Part shown: positions 17,016-26,190 of the stretch, one piece after another
Numbering within the stretch: the first letter of the stretch is position 1
Layout: each line of letters starts with the position of its first letter
DNA from: Halobaculum roseum
Lineage (GTDB): Archaea; Halobacteriota; Halobacteria; Halobacteriales; Haloferacaceae
Length of the DNA stretch: 64,000 nucleotides
Direction of reading: 5' to 3'
NCBI RefSeq assembly: GCF_019880245.1
Contig: NZ_CP082286.1
Span: 2,808,521 to 2,872,520 of the forward strand
Translations under genes and position numbers: made by a program
The notes under the pieces: model-generated
The model's database searches: none
What the model saw: only the letters and a program-made list of their open reading frames with translations
Told to the model about the DNA's origin: nothing

Positions 17016-18479
17016 TCAGTCGCTGCCGAACATCTGGCGCATCATCGGGTGCATCTCCATGAGCTGCTCCTCGGCGATCTCCTCGTACAGCTTGTAGGTG
17101 ATCGACACCGTCAGCAGCAGCCCCGTCCCGGAGACGCCTCCGAGCGTACCCAGCATGTTCGCAAGCACCGCGAGCAGGCCGACGAGCGCGCCGCCGATGA
17201 CGGTGACCTGCGGAATGTACCGCTCCATCACCTTCTCGATGACCTGCGGGTTCTTCCGGAAGCCGGGGATCTGCATCCCCGAGTTCTGGATCTGCTGGGC
17301 GGTCGACTCCGGCCCCATGCCGGTCGTCTCGACCCAGAACACCGCGAAGATGGCGCCGCCGATGATCATGAACGTGAGGTCGACGAGCACGCGGAGGACG
17401 ATCTGCCAGGGTTCGGCGCTCACGGTGAACGCCCCGGAGAACCACATCCAATCCGAGCGCGTCTGGATCGGCGCGAGATAATAGAACAGCCCGCTCACGG
17501 GCTGTCCCTGCGAATAGACGCCGACGAACGCCGGGAGCGTCATGTAGTTGTTGAGGATCTGCCCGAGGAACTGGATGTTCGCCTGCAGCGCGCGAACGAG
17601 GATCATCGGGAGGACGGACGCGTAGATGAGCTTCACGGGGAAGCGACCCCGGGCGCCCTTGACGCGGGCGTGGCTCAGCGGGATCTCGACGCGCACGGAC
17701 TCGGTGTACACGACGACCGCGAAGATGAGCACCGTGGTGAACAGCGCGAGGATGTTCCCGGGGTCGAACAGCAGCGACTGGACGAACGGGTCCAGCTCGA
17801 CGCTGCCGGTGATGATCCCGTACCACGCGGGGAAGAAGCCGGTCACCTGCGTGCCCAGCGCGGGCACGGCGAACAGCCCGGCGACGAGCTGCTGGCTCAC
17901 GCCCGCGATGATGAACAGGCCGATCCCGGAGCCGACGCCCCACTTGGAGATGACCTCGTCCATGAACAGGATGAGGACGCCGCCGACGAAGATCTGCGCG
18001 AACAGTACCGTTCGCATGCCGCCGCCGCCGATGCCCAGCGACGCCGCGAGCTGACTGTCCACCGGGAGGTAGTTGCCGGCGAACACCATCGGCAGGCCCG
18101 TCAGACAGATCATCACGACGACGAGTAGCTTCTGGAGCCCCTGGTACAGCACCTGGTCGCGGGGGTCGTCGGTGTCGAGGCCGAGCAGGTCGGCGCCCCC
18201 GAGCAGTTGGAGGACGATGGACGCCGTGACGATCGGCCCGATACCGAGCTGTAGGATCGACCCCTGCGAACCGGCGAGGATCGACCGGAAGCGACCGTAG
18301 AAGTCGCCCCCGGCGCCGCCGGTGGCGAGTCCGAACATCGTGATATTGGTGAGGAAGAAGTACATCACGAGGATGCCGGCCGTCCAGGCGAGCTTCCGTT
18401 TGAAGGGCACGTGCCCCTCCGGACGCTCGACCGTCGGCATCCGCGTGAGTACGGGTTCCGCGGTCTCTTTCCAACCCAT
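17016..18479 (-). CDS. secY: Preprotein translocase subunit SecY
   Basis: The 487-residue pore subunit of the Sec translocon with ten transmembrane helices, moving unfolded proteins through or into the membrane. It begins MGWKETAEPVLTRMPTVERP; the conserved plug/helix-2 region GGAGGDFYGRFRSILAGSQG follows near 52-71, and the cytoplasmic loop SVRVEIPLSHARVKGARG near 261-278 is a ribosome/SecA-type contact. It follows uL15 as in other archaea, but a 246-nt gap and its own promoter element separate it from the ribosomal genes. Confidence 0.97.
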   Translation of the reverse strand: MGWKETAEPVLTRMPTVERPEGHVPFKRKLAWTAGILVMYFFLTNITMFGLATGGAGGDFYGRFRSILAGSQGSILQLGIGPIVTASIVLQLLGGADLLGLDTDDPRDQVLYQGLQKLLVVVMICLTGLPMVFAGNYLPVDSQLAASLGIGGGGMRTVLFAQIFVGGVLILFMDEVISKWGVGSGIGLFIIAGVSQQLVAGLFAVPALGTQVTGFFPAWYGIITGSVELDPFVQSLLFDPGNILALFTTVLIFAVVVYTESVRVEIPLSHARVKGARGRFPVKLIYASVLPMILVRALQANIQFLGQILNNYMTLPAFVGVYSQGQPVSGLFYYLAPIQTRSDWMWFSGAFTVSAEPWQIVLRVLVDLTFMIIGGAIFAVFWVETTGMGPESTAQQIQNSGMQIPGFRKNPQVIEKVMERYIPQVTVIGGALVGLLAVLANMLGTLGGVSGTGLLLTVSITYKLYEEIAEEQLMEMHPMMRQMFGSD

Positions 18480-18505
18480 ATATCGTGCACCTGGTCGGCC
18501 GGCAC

Positions 18506-18514
18506 ACCTTAACG
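18506..18514 (-). promoter_or_regulatory. Possible TATA element of secY
   Basis: CGTTAAGGT on the minus strand lies 27-35 nt before the secY ATG at 18479. Together with the long gap after uL15, this suggests secY can be transcribed separately. Confidence 0.4.
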
Positions 18515-18725
18515 CTTCGATCAGGTCCGCGGCCGCAACGCGCCGTGAGGCGCCGACGCCGGCCGATCCCGGTCCGTTCGACGGGGGCGATCGTGCTCGG
18601 GTTGACGCGGGCGACGACGCGGTCGGCGCGGCCGCCAGCCGTCGCTCGGGGCGTCGGGACGCGTCGTGTGAAGAAGTGTGCGGCGAACCGCGGAATCCGA
18701 CCGCGGCGTTCGTCGACGGGGCCGA

Positions 18726-19232
18726 TTACTCGTCGTCGCTGTCGGCGTCGGACTGCTCCTCGGACGCCTCGGCGTCGGCCTGCGCCTGCTCGGCGCGGTC
18801 GGTCAGCTCCGCGGAGCCGCCGGCCTCCTCGATGAGGCGGCGGGCCTCCGCGGTGAACGCGTCGGCCGTGACGTGCAGCTCCCCGCGGACCTGCCCGCCG
18901 CCGAGCACCTTCACCACGTCGACCTCGTGACCGTCCTCGGCCACGTCGCGGGCGTCGAGGGCGTAGCCGTCGCCCTCCTCCTCGGCGAGGTCGTCGGCCG
19001 CCAGGAGGGCGGCGTCCTCGTCCAGCTTCTGGACGGAGACCTCGACGACCTCGTCCTGCACGCCCTGCGGGCGCTTGAAGCCGTACTTGCCGAGCGGACC
19101 GTACAGCTGCCGTTCGTGCTTCTTGCGGCCGGCCGCGCCGCGACCGCCCCGGTGACCGGCGCCGCGCCGGTTCTTGTGGGAGCCGCCGCCGTGCGTGCGC
19201 GAGCCGCGCTGGCGTCGCTTCTTGTTCGTCAT
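18726..19232 (-). CDS. rpl15: Ribosomal protein uL15
   Basis: The 168-residue large-subunit protein uL15. The first 45 residues are very basic and glycine-rich (RRQRGSRTHGGGSHKNRRGA), the rRNA-embedded arm. The globular domain contains VDVVKVLGGGQVRGELHVTA. The last 20 residues are a Glu/Asp/Ser tail typical of halophiles. Its ATG shares one base with the uL30 stop (TAATG). It ends the spc-type block; in the following gap CCGCGG repeats flank GGAT (18690-18708), a possible terminator hairpin. Confidence 0.95.
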   Translation of the reverse strand: MTNKKRRQRGSRTHGGGSHKNRRGAGHRGGRGAAGRKKHERQLYGPLGKYGFKRPQGVQDEVVEVSVQKLDEDAALLAADDLAEEEGDGYALDARDVAEDGHEVDVVKVLGGGQVRGELHVTADAFTAEARRLIEEAGGSAELTDRAEQAQADAEASEEQSDADSDDE

Positions 19233-19690
19233 TATCGCATCGCCTCCAGGAGGGTGTCGATGTCGTCGTGACGACCGAGCGCGCCGCCGTTCTTCACGGC
19301 GTGCTTGATGCCGTCGTGGCCGCCGCGCGGGGCGTGCAGGCGGAGGACCGGGGAGAGACCCTGCTCGCGCAGCGTCGTCTCCTCCTCGACCAGCGCCGCC
19401 GAAAGCGACTCGACGTCCTCGTAGTCGGTGTTGTCGGCGACCCACTCGTCGTCGACGTCGGCGTCGCCCTCGAGGGGCTCGCCGCGCCGCTCGATGAGCA
19501 TCGCGACCGTCTCGGTCTCGGGCTCGCCGAACGCGACGAAGTCGTTCACCTTCGCGATCATCCCCTCGTAGGTGTCCTCCTCGGGCACCAGCGCGCAGTG
19601 GTTGATCGCGTGGATGTTGAGCATCTTCAGGGTGTCGCGCTGCCCGGCGGACATGTCGATCTCGCCGCGCAGTTGGACGACCGCCTGCAT
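19232..19690 (-). CDS. rpl30: Ribosomal protein uL30
   Basis: A 152-residue uL30, the long archaeal/eukaryotic form. It starts [20 protein letters not shown] and has TLKMLNIHAINHCALVPEED, the family signature, near residues 20-39; the C-terminus is RLHAPRGGHDGIKHAVKNGG. It shares one base with uS5 upstream (TGATG) and one with uL15 downstream. Confidence 0.96.
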   Translation of the reverse strand: MQAVVQLRGEIDMSAGQRDTLKMLNIHAINHCALVPEEDTYEGMIAKVNDFVAFGEPETETVAMLIERRGEPLEGDADVDDEWVADNTDYEDVESLSAALVEEETTLREQGLSPVLRLHAPRGGHDGIKHAVKNGGALGRHDDIDTLLEAMR

Positions 19691-20337
19691 CAGCGCTCAC
19701 CCTCCGCTTCGCGCTGGACGCGCCGCGCCCGGTCGGGCGTGCGCGCCTGCGAGGCGTTTCGCAGGGCGTTGAACGTCGCCTTCGCGAGGTTGACCGTCGT
19801 CCGCGTGTTCCCGTTCGAGGAGGTCCAGGCGTCCTGGACCCCCGCGAGCTCGAGGATGTTGCGGACGGTCGGCGCCGCCGCGAGCCCGAGCCCCTGCGGG
19901 GCGGGCTTGATCTCGACCTCGACGGAGCCGGCCTTGCCGGTGGCCGTCCGGGTCAGGGAGTTGACTCCGCCGGCGGAGTCCTCCCACGAGCCCGAGCCGC
20001 GGTCGACCTTGATCATGTTCAGCTTGGCGACCTCGATGGCCTTCTGGATCGCGCCGCCGACCTGGTCGTCGCGGCCCTCGGCGTAGCCGAGGTAGCCGTC
20101 GCCGTTGCCGATGGCGACGACACAGCGGAACTTCACCCGGCGACCGGAGTCGGTCATGCGCTGGACCATGTTGATGTCCAGCACCTCGTCCTCCAGGTCC
20201 GGGAGGAGCTGGTCGACCAACTGGTGCTCCTTCAGCGGGAGCCCCGAGTTGAGCGCCTGCTCCATCGAGGTGATGTCGCCCTCCTGTACCTTCCGGCCGA
20301 GCCGCGTGCGCGGCTCCCATCCGCCGTTTCTACTCAT
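19690..20337 (-). CDS. rps5: Ribosomal protein uS5
   Basis: A 215-residue uS5, part of the mRNA entry site and decoding-fidelity region of the 30S subunit. The N-terminal double-stranded-RNA-like domain contains [20 protein letters not shown] near 64-83 and the C-terminal domain contains [20 protein letters not shown] near 144-163. It overlaps uL18 upstream by 8 nt, the largest overlap in the cluster, and uL30 by one base. Confidence 0.97.
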   Translation of the reverse strand: MSRNGGWEPRTRLGRKVQEGDITSMEQALNSGLPLKEHQLVDQLLPDLEDEVLDINMVQRMTDSGRRVKFRCVVAIGNGDGYLGYAEGRDDQVGGAIQKAIEVAKLNMIKVDRGSGSWEDSAGGVNSLTRTATGKAGSVEVEIKPAPQGLGLAAAPTVRNILELAGVQDAWTSSNGNTRTTVNLAKATFNALRNASQARTPDRARRVQREAEGER

Positions 20338-20893
20338 TGTCGAATTCCTCCGTCAGGGTCTCCCGAACCTCGTCGAAGTGTTCGGGCAGGTCCGCCGCGT
20401 CGAACTCCCCGCTGTAGAGCGGCTCGTCGAGCTGCTCGTCGTAGGCGGCGATGTGCTCGCCGCGGTTGCGCGACCAGTCCGCGAGGACGCTCTCGTTGTG
20501 GGGGATCTCGAGCCCGGCGTCGATCGCTCCTTCCTGCACCGCGAACGCCTTGTTTCCGGGCGTGGCGGTGTTCAGGCCGATGTCGAGGACGGCCTCCTCG
20601 AGGCCCGCCTCGACCGCCCGCAGTCCCGCGAGATAGCCCGTCAGGTACGCGCTGGGGAGATTGGCCGTGGGGGCCTCCCAGCCGTACTCCGCGAGGTCCT
20701 CGCTGGATGCGGCCGCGTGTGTCTCGTCGCCGTTCGGCCCGGGGGAAACCAGCTGCGCCCTGACGTGCTTGTTCGACAGGCGCGCGACGAGGCGCGGCTT
20801 GCCGGATTTCAGCAGGCGCAACCTCTGGTGGTAGTCCGTCCGGACTTCGCGACGGCGACGCATCGGTACCTTGTAGCGTGGTCCGGTCGCCAT
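20330..20893 (-). CDS. rpl18: Ribosomal protein uL18
   Basis: A 187-residue uL18, one of the 5S-rRNA-binding proteins. It begins [20 protein letters not shown] and contains the 5S-contact core [20 protein letters not shown] near 34-53 and [20 protein letters not shown] near 83-102. The ATG at 20891-20893 shares one base with the eL19 stop. Confidence 0.97.
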   Translation of the reverse strand: MATGPRYKVPMRRRREVRTDYHQRLRLLKSGKPRLVARLSNKHVRAQLVSPGPNGDETHAAASSEDLAEYGWEAPTANLPSAYLTGYLAGLRAVEAGLEEAVLDIGLNTATPGNKAFAVQEGAIDAGLEIPHNESVLADWSRNRGEHIAAYDEQLDEPLYSGEFDAADLPEHFDEVRETLTEEFDNE

Positions 20894-21354
20894 CAGTCGT
20901 CCTCCAGTGTTACGTCGTAGTTGTTCACGATGTACGAGTCGAGTCGTCGCACGTCCTCGAAGGCGCCGCCGGAGGCCTTGTTGTACAGCTCGCGGTACTG
21001 CGAGCTGTCGAGGGGCCCGTCGTCGCGGAGCTCCTTGAGGCGTGCGCGCTGGGCGCGGATCCGCGAGATCCACTCGTCCTTCTGACTCTGACGGCCGCCG
21101 GCCTTCCCCTTGCGGGAGCCGGCGCCCGTGCGGTGGCCGTACGAGCGCTTCTCGTCGCGCTCGCGGGCCCGGCCGCGGGAGTTGCCCTTGGCCTCCTTCT
21201 CGCGGATGTTGCCCTGTTCGATCTGCTCGCGGATGTCCTCACGCGTGATCGCGTCCGCGAGCTCGTCCTGTGCCTCCGGGTTGAGCCACACGCGGCTCTT
21301 GCCGACGTCGAGTTCGTCGGCGGCGAGCCGGCGCTGTGCTGCCAGGTCGCTCAT
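20893..21354 (-). CDS. rpl19e: Ribosomal protein eL19
   Basis: A 153-residue eL19, found only in archaea and eukaryotes. It starts [20 protein letters not shown] and carries the basic central arm [20 protein letters not shown] near 57-76, then a helical C-terminus [18 protein letters not shown]. Overlaps the eL32 start region by 4 nt upstream (ATGA) and uL18 by one base downstream. Confidence 0.97.
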   Translation of the reverse strand: MSDLAAQRRLAADELDVGKSRVWLNPEAQDELADAITREDIREQIEQGNIREKEAKGNSRGRARERDEKRSYGHRTGAGSRKGKAGGRQSQKDEWISRIRAQRARLKELRDDGPLDSSQYRELYNKASGGAFEDVRRLDSYIVNNYDVTLEDD

Positions 21355-22064
21355 TCTTCAACCTCCACTTCGACGTAGGTCGGGTTGAGGACGCGGATCT
21401 CGCGGTCCTCACACTCGTCCTCGATCGCCTCGCGCTTGCGGCCGCCGACCGACGAGGCGATCCGAACCGCCTGGGTCGCCGGGTCGACGCCCTCGAGGTC
21501 GTCCGTGTTGAACACGCGGACCTCCTCGAAGCCGCTCGGGTGCAGGCCGCGGGCGGCCGTCGGCGAGCGGAAGCCCGCCTCGACCTTCGGGCCCTTGCCC
21601 TTGATGCCGCGGCGCTGCTTCGACAGCTGGCCGCGCGGGCGGCGCCACGAGGTTGGGACGCGCTTCTTCTTGTGGTAGTCCTGCCGGTTGAACTGCGGCT
21701 TGCCCTCGCGGAGCTTCTTGGCGAGCGCGCGGGCGCGCTCGTCGTCGAGCTCGGGCGTCTTGTCCGCGTGACCGCGCGGGCGAAGCTCGGTCTCGACGTC
21801 CTCCTCGGCCTCCTCCTCGTCGGGTTCGGCCTCGGACTCGTCCTCCTCGATCTCCGCGTCGGCCTCCTCGTCGACCTCGAGCCCGCCCACGTCCGCCTTG
21901 ATGCGGGCGGCGAGGGCGTTCCCGACGCCGTCGACGTCCGCGAGCTCGGACTGGGAGGCCGCCTTCACGTCCTCGACGGTCTCGTAGCCGGCCTCGCGGA
22001 GCGCGTCGGCCTTTGACGGGCCGACGCCGGAGATGTCCTCGAGCGAATCCACGTCGTCGCTCAT
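21351..22064 (-). CDS. rpl32e: Ribosomal protein eL32 with N-terminal helix-hairpin-helix extension
   Basis: A 237-residue protein, about 100 residues longer than a plain eL32. Residues 1 to about 62 are two helix-hairpin-helix units ([20 protein letters not shown] and [20 protein letters not shown]). A very acidic linker ([19 protein letters not shown]) follows, then the eL32 core from about residue 95 ([20 protein letters not shown]). The extension is usual in Halobacteria; its role is not established, but such motifs bind nucleic-acid backbones. Confidence 0.96.
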   Translation of the reverse strand: MSDDVDSLEDISGVGPSKADALREAGYETVEDVKAASQSELADVDGVGNALAARIKADVGGLEVDEEADAEIEEDESEAEPDEEEAEEDVETELRPRGHADKTPELDDERARALAKKLREGKPQFNRQDYHKKKRVPTSWRRPRGQLSKQRRGIKGKGPKVEAGFRSPTAARGLHPSGFEEVRVFNTDDLEGVDPATQAVRIASSVGGRKREAIEDECEDREIRVLNPTYVEVEVEE

Positions 22065-22601
22065 TTAGACATCACCCGTGGGTTTGCGCGTGATGTACAC
22101 GCCGTCCTGGAAGATGCGCGTGTCCTTGTCGGTCACGCGGGTGAGCTGTTCGATGCTGGCGGCCGTCTGTCCGACGTCCTCCTTGGACGGGCCGGTCAAG
22201 ACGAGCTCCTCGCCGTCGATCTGTACGTCGGTGTCGCCGCGGATCGACGCGCGGCGGGGTGCCGTCTCCCCGAGGAAGTTCGTGATGACGACCTCGTCGC
22301 CCTCCACGTCCACGTCCATCGGGAAGTGGGCGTAGAAGACCTCCATCTCGTACTCCCATCCCTCCGTGACCCCGTGGATCATGTTGTCCACGTGGCTCGC
22401 GAAGGTACCGACGGTCGCGTTCGTCTGGCGGTCGGCGTCGTCCGGGTACGCGATGACGACGGCGTCGTCCTCCGCGGAGACGCTCACGTCCGGGTACCAC
22501 AGGCGGCGCGTCACCGAGCCGTTCGGCCCCTCGATCGTGAGATCGAGGTGGTCGAGGTCGGCGGAGACGTCCTCGGGTAGTTCGATTGTTCGTTCTGTCA
22601 T
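22065..22601 (-). CDS. rpl6: Ribosomal protein uL6
   Basis: A 178-residue uL6, located near the factor-binding site and sarcin-ricin loop. Two repeated folds are visible: LDLTIEGPNGSVTRRLWYPD near 20-39 and MDVDVEGDEVVITNFLGETA near 95-114, with the C-terminal segment DKDTRIFQDGVYITRKPTGD. Encoded between uS8 (2-nt gap) and eL32 (no gap). Confidence 0.97.
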   Translation of the reverse strand: MTERTIELPEDVSADLDHLDLTIEGPNGSVTRRLWYPDVSVSAEDDAVVIAYPDDADRQTNATVGTFASHVDNMIHGVTEGWEYEMEVFYAHFPMDVDVEGDEVVITNFLGETAPRRASIRGDTDVQIDGEELVLTGPSKEDVGQTAASIEQLTRVTDKDTRIFQDGVYITRKPTGDV

Positions 22602-22603
22602 TG

Positions 22604-22996
22604 TCAGTAGACGTATGCGATCACCTGGCCACCGATGCCCTCCTCGCGGGCCTCGTAGTGGCTCATGACGCCGTGACTCGTGGTCACGATGAGTGCGCCG
22701 TAGTCGCGCGCCGGGAGGAATCGCTTCTCCCACTTCTCGTAGCCGTCCGCGGCCACGGAGTAGCGCGGCTTGACGGCGCCGCACTCGTTGATGGCGCCTT
22801 TCAGTTCGACCTCGAACGTTCCCGCTCGGCCGTCGTCCACGAACTCGAAGCCGTCGACGTAGCCGTTGTCGTACAGCACCTCGAGCGTGGAGCCGATGAT
22901 GTTCGAGGCGGGCTGGACCGTGTATTCCAGATGACCGACGTCCTCGGCGTTGTCGAGGCCTGCGAGAGCGTCGGAGAGGGGGTCGTTACCTGCCAT
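22604..22996 (-). CDS. rps8: Ribosomal protein uS8
   Basis: A 130-residue uS8, a primary binder of the 16S central domain. It starts MAGNDPLSDALAGLDNAEDV and ends with the conserved RNA-contact region IVTTSHGVMSHYEAREEGIG followed by GQVIAYVY. Lies 2 nt after uS14. Confidence 0.97.
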   Translation of the reverse strand: MAGNDPLSDALAGLDNAEDVGHLEYTVQPASNIIGSTLEVLYDNGYVDGFEFVDDGRAGTFEVELKGAINECGAVKPRYSVAADGYEKWEKRFLPARDYGALIVTTSHGVMSHYEAREEGIGGQVIAYVY

Positions 22997-22998
22997 TG

Positions 22999-23190
22999 TT
23001 ATCGGTACTTCCGGAAGCCCATGTCGCGGGCGACCTCGCGGAAACACTGGCGACAGAGGTTGATGTCGTACTTGCCGACGAGCCCCTGCTTGCGCTCGCA
23101 GCGCCGGCACTCGGCCTCCTGGCCGGTGCGCTTTGCGGCGTGCTCGCCCGTTTCCTCGGGTCCGGTCGTTTCTGTGTCTGCGTCGCTCAT
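22999..23190 (-). CDS. rps14: Ribosomal protein uS14, zinc-binding form
   Basis: A 63-residue uS14. Residues 28-53 contain CRRC and CRQC pairs separated by about 14 residues, forming one zinc site, followed by [14 protein letters not shown], the invariant C-terminus. The first 22 residues are an acidic extension. Its ATG overlaps the uL5 stop by 4 nt. Confidence 0.97.
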   Translation of the reverse strand: MSDADTETTGPEETGEHAAKRTGQEAECRRCERKQGLVGKYDINLCRQCFREVARDMGFRKYR

Positions 23191-23711
23191 GCTGTGACCT
23201 CCACGTCGAACTCGCGTTCGAGGAACGCGACGGCGTCGTCGACGTCCATCCGGTGACCGGTCGGGATCGACCGGGTGACCTTGTCCCGCTTGGAGACGCG
23301 GTACCCGGGTCGCGTGATGGTCACGGTGACGTCGAGTCCGTAGATGCCGATCTGCGGGTCGTACTCCTGACTCGGGAACTCCGTGTGCTCGGCCACGCCG
23401 AAGCTCACGTTGCCCGTGTCGTCGAACTGCGAGGCCGAGAGGTCGGCCAGCTCCAGCGCGGTCTCGAGGAACTCGTCGGCGTCCTCGCCGCGCAGGGTGA
23501 CCTTCGCCCCGATGGGGTCGCCGGGTCGGATGTCGAACTCGCCGATGGCGCGCTTGGCCGTCGTGCGAACCGTCTCCTGTCCGGTGATCTCCTCGAGGAT
23601 CTCCTCGCCGTTGGCGAGCTCGCGACCGCCCTGACCGACGCCCATGTGGACGACGACCTTCTCGATGCGCGGTTCGCGCATCTCGTGGAAGTCAGCGTCA
23701 GCCTCGCTCAT
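23187..23711 (-). CDS. rpl5: Ribosomal protein uL5
   Basis: A 174-residue uL5, which binds 5S rRNA and contacts the P-site tRNA. It contains [20 protein letters not shown] near 11-30, [20 protein letters not shown] near 51-70 and [20 protein letters not shown] near 121-140. It overlaps eS4 and uS14 by 4 nt each, so translation is probably coupled along this stretch. Confidence 0.97.
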   Translation of the reverse strand: MSEADADFHEMREPRIEKVVVHMGVGQGGRELANGEEILEEITGQETVRTTAKRAIGEFDIRPGDPIGAKVTLRGEDADEFLETALELADLSASQFDDTGNVSFGVAEHTEFPSQEYDPQIGIYGLDVTVTITRPGYRVSKRDKVTRSIPTGHRMDVDDAVAFLEREFDVEVTA

Positions 23712-24415
23712 TCGTCATCACCCACGAAGTTCTCGTCGATAACGACGACGTACTCCTCGACCGTCTCGAAGCCGTCGTCCTCGCCGTCCTCCTGACTGAC
23801 CGAGACCGCGTTGTCGCCGGAGCCGGCGGTGACGGTGATCTCGTCGATCTCGCCGATATCGCCGGCGTGCGCGCCGGCGACGGCGGTGACGAGCGCGCCC
23901 TCCTCGTAGGGGAAGTGCGCGACGACCTCCTTGGTGTCGTTGTCGACGACCAGCGAGTCGCCGCCGGCGTAGCTCCCGTCCTCGCTCACGAGGGTCGTCC
24001 CGTCGTGGAGCGTGTACTGGAAGTCGCCGCCGGCGACCTGGGTCTTGCCCGCGACCTTCCCCAGGCGCGAGGAGGCGGCCTCCTCGTCGATGGGCGTCAG
24101 CGAGAGCCGACCGCCCTCGCCGGGGAACACGCGGTAGTACTCCTCGCGCTCGGCGAAGGCCAGGATGTCGAACATCCCGACCGGACGGGCCTCGTCGGAC
24201 ACCGCCTTGCCGTTGACGAGCACGGATCCGTGATCGAGCGCGTAGCGCGCCTCCTTCCGGGAGTCGACGTACCCGAGCACGTCCCGAAGGACGATGAGCA
24301 GGGGCACGCCGGACTCGCCGTGCGGGCCCGCGCCCGCCTTCACGGTGAACGTCTCCTCTTTCCGCTCGATCGGCCACGAGTTCGGGGCCGACAGTCGCTT
24401 CTGGTGGTTACTCAT
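23708..24415 (-). CDS. rps4e: Ribosomal protein eS4
   Basis: A 235-residue eS4, specific to archaea and eukaryotes. It starts [20 protein letters not shown], has an S4-type RNA-binding domain ([20 protein letters not shown] near 59-78) and a KOW-like C-terminal part ([20 protein letters not shown] near 180-199). Overlaps uL5 by 4 nt and follows uL24 by a 1-nt gap. Confidence 0.97.
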   Translation of the reverse strand: MSNHQKRLSAPNSWPIERKEETFTVKAGAGPHGESGVPLLIVLRDVLGYVDSRKEARYALDHGSVLVNGKAVSDEARPVGMFDILAFAEREEYYRVFPGEGGRLSLTPIDEEAASSRLGKVAGKTQVAGGDFQYTLHDGTTLVSEDGSYAGGDSLVVDNDTKEVVAHFPYEEGALVTAVAGAHAGDIGEIDEITVTAGSGDNAVSVSQEDGEDDGFETVEEYVVVIDENFVGDDE

Positions 24416-24416
24416 G

Positions 24417-24779
24417 TTATGCAGCCTCCTCGTCGGACTCCAGACGCGCCTCCCGGCGGTCGTCCTCGAGGTCCAGGTCGACGACGCGCACGTTCGAGGT
24501 GTCGAGCGGGCGCGGGGTCTCCTCCCCGTCGGCCTTCTCGACGGTGACGTCCTCGACGTGGATCGCAGACTCGCGGAGATCCACGGCGAGCACCTCACCC
24601 TCCTCGCCCGCGAAGTCGCCGCGCATGACCTCGACGGTGTCGCCCGCGTTGACGCGGACGTTCCGCTGGCCGTACTCCTCCCGGAGCTCCTCCGAGAGGG
24701 TGGCGCGGACGAACTTCTGCCGCTCGTGGAGCGGCGCGTCTCGGGTCCGTGTGCGCTGTTTGTGCGGTTGTTCGCTCAT
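24417..24779 (-). CDS. rpl24: Ribosomal protein uL24
   Basis: A 120-residue uL24, an assembly initiator near the exit tunnel. The KOW motif is [20 protein letters not shown] near 40-59, followed by [20 protein letters not shown]. The last 15 residues are acidic. Overlaps uL14 by 4 nt. Confidence 0.97.
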   Translation of the reverse strand: MSEQPHKQRTRTRDAPLHERQKFVRATLSEELREEYGQRNVRVNAGDTVEVMRGDFAGEEGEVLAVDLRESAIHVEDVTVEKADGEETPRPLDTSNVRVVDLDLEDDRREARLESDEEAA

Positions 24780-25174
24780 ACGATCTGAGTCGCGGTGGAT
24801 GCGATGCTCCCGAAGCGTTCGGCGACCTCGCGCGCGATGGGACCCTTGATCTCGGTCCCGCGCGGCTCCTCCATGTCGTCGATAACGACGGCGGCGTTGT
24901 CCGCGAACTTCACGCGGGTGCCGTTCGGTCGACGGATGGATTTGCGCTGGCGGACGATGACGGCCTCCAGCACCTGGCGCCGCATCTCCGGCGTCCCCTT
25001 GGTCACCGAGACGGTGACCTTGTCGGCGACGCCCGCTTTGGGGTGGCGATTCTTCGTGCCCGAGTAGCCCGAGACGGAGATGACCTTCAGCTCACGCGCG
25101 CCGGTGTTGTCGGCGCACGCGATCAGCGAGCCCTTCTCGAGGCCCTGCGTGACGTCGGCCTTGAGGGCCTCCAT
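24776..25174 (-). CDS. rpl14: Ribosomal protein uL14
   Basis: A 132-residue uL14, at the subunit interface. The signature [20 protein letters not shown] spans about 17-36, followed by [20 protein letters not shown] and [20 protein letters not shown]. One-base overlap with uS17 (TGATG). Confidence 0.97.
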   Translation of the reverse strand: MEALKADVTQGLEKGSLIACADNTGARELKVISVSGYSGTKNRHPKAGVADKVTVSVTKGTPEMRRQVLEAVIVRQRKSIRRPNGTRVKFADNAAVVIDDMEEPRGTEIKGPIAREVAERFGSIASTATQIV

Positions 25175-25506
25175 CAGGCATCACCGTCCGTGTCGAGCTG
25201 CTCGACCACGACGTGACTCTTCGTCTTCGACAGCGGCCGCGTCTCGGCGATGCGGACCTCGTCCCCCTCCTCGACGTCGAGGCAGGGCGACAGGTGCGCC
25301 GGCACGCGGCTTCGTCGTTTCATGTACCGGTCGTACTTCGGCACGAATACGTCGTATTCGCGCTCGACGACGACCGTCTTGTCCATCGATGTGGAGGCGA
25401 CCGTCCCCTCGAGCGTCTGTCCGCGCACGGAAAGCGATCCGTGGAACGGGCAGTTCTCGTCGGAGCAGGCTTCCTCCGGTTCTGTTACGTTCAGTCCGAT
25501 TGCCAT
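25174..25506 (-). CDS. rps17: Ribosomal protein uS17
   Basis: A 110-residue uS17 of the 30S subunit. It contains [20 protein letters not shown] near 26-45 and [20 protein letters not shown] near 71-90. Residues before 20 ([15 protein letters not shown]) hold extra cysteines, as in other archaeal forms. One-base overlap with rnp1 upstream (TAATG). Confidence 0.97.
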   Translation of the reverse strand: MAIGLNVTEPEEACSDENCPFHGSLSVRGQTLEGTVASTSMDKTVVVEREYDVFVPKYDRYMKRRSRVPAHLSPCLDVEEGDEVRIAETRPLSKTKSHVVVEQLDTDGDA

Positions 25507-25967
25507 TAGTGATCACCCGCACGTTCCGTGCGGAAGGCGGGTCGTGAGAGCAGTCTGGCCCCATCCACCGTAACGGAGACCGCGTCCTCGCAACCGTCCG
25601 ACTGACCGGTTCTGACGCCGGTAGTATCGTACTGCCCGCGCTTCCCGGCCAGTGTGGGGAAGTCGGGCGACGGAAGTTCGAACGCGGACCCGGGGGCCTT
25701 GCGGTCCCCCGCGGCTTCATCTATGGGCTCGGTGTGACGGCGGCCCACGCCGTCTCCCGATTCCTGCGCGGAGAGGACGAACCGGAACGTCGTCCCCTCC
25801 TTCGGCACCTGCTTGTCCCCCCGAGCGGTGCGCACCGTGAGGGTGCGCATGCTTTCGGACACGACGACGCCGGCGAGCCCGACGTGGGCGTCGCTGGCGG
25901 CGGCGACCACCCTGACGGGGAGGCCGCGGAGTTCGTGTCGCGTGAGCGTCTCGGGGGTCAGTGCCAT
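25506..25967 (-). CDS. rnp1: RNase P protein component 1 (Rpp29/Pop4 homologue)
   Basis: A 153-residue subunit of archaeal RNase P, which matures tRNA 5' ends. The core is recognisable: [20 protein letters not shown] near 3-22, [20 protein letters not shown] near 30-49 and [17 protein letters not shown], with the last strands [19 protein letters not shown] at the end. Between them, residues about 69-127 are an extra acidic, Gly-rich segment not seen in shorter archaeal Rpp29 proteins (about 95 residues). Position between uL29 and uS17 is the usual archaeal one. Confidence 0.92.
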   Translation of the reverse strand: MALTPETLTRHELRGLPVRVVAAASDAHVGLAGVVVSESMRTLTVRTARGDKQVPKEGTTFRFVLSAQESGDGVGRRHTEPIDEAAGDRKAPGSAFELPSPDFPTLAGKRGQYDTTGVRTGQSDGCEDAVSVTVDGARLLSRPAFRTERAGDH

Positions 25968-25968
25968 G

Positions 25969-26187
25969 TTATTCGTCGGTGTCGTCCAGGTCGCCTTCCT
26001 CGCGCTGGATCGTCTTGATCCGCGCGATCGTGCGCTTCAGCTCGCCGACGCGGCCCGGGTTCTCCGGGGCGCCGCCGGCCGCCTGCACGGCCTTCGCGTT
26101 GAGGAGTTCGGTCTCGAGCTCCTCCAGCTCGGCCTCGCGCTCGGCGGGCGTCATGTCGCGGATCTCCTGGGTGTGAAGGATCGCCAT
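25969..26187 (-). CDS. rpl29: Ribosomal protein uL29
   Basis: A 72-residue helical hairpin protein at the tunnel exit. It starts [20 protein letters not shown] and contains [20 protein letters not shown], the conserved second helix, then an acidic tail. Three-nt gap to uS3 and 1-nt gap to rnp1. Confidence 0.96.
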   Translation of the reverse strand: MAILHTQEIRDMTPAEREAELEELETELLNAKAVQAAGGAPENPGRVGELKRTIARIKTIQREEGDLDDTDE

Positions 26188-26190
26188 CGG

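Noticed and set aside
18480-18725. Hidden small gene between uL15 and secY
   Set aside because: No frame with conserved features; the region has a GC-rich hairpin and a TATA-like element instead.
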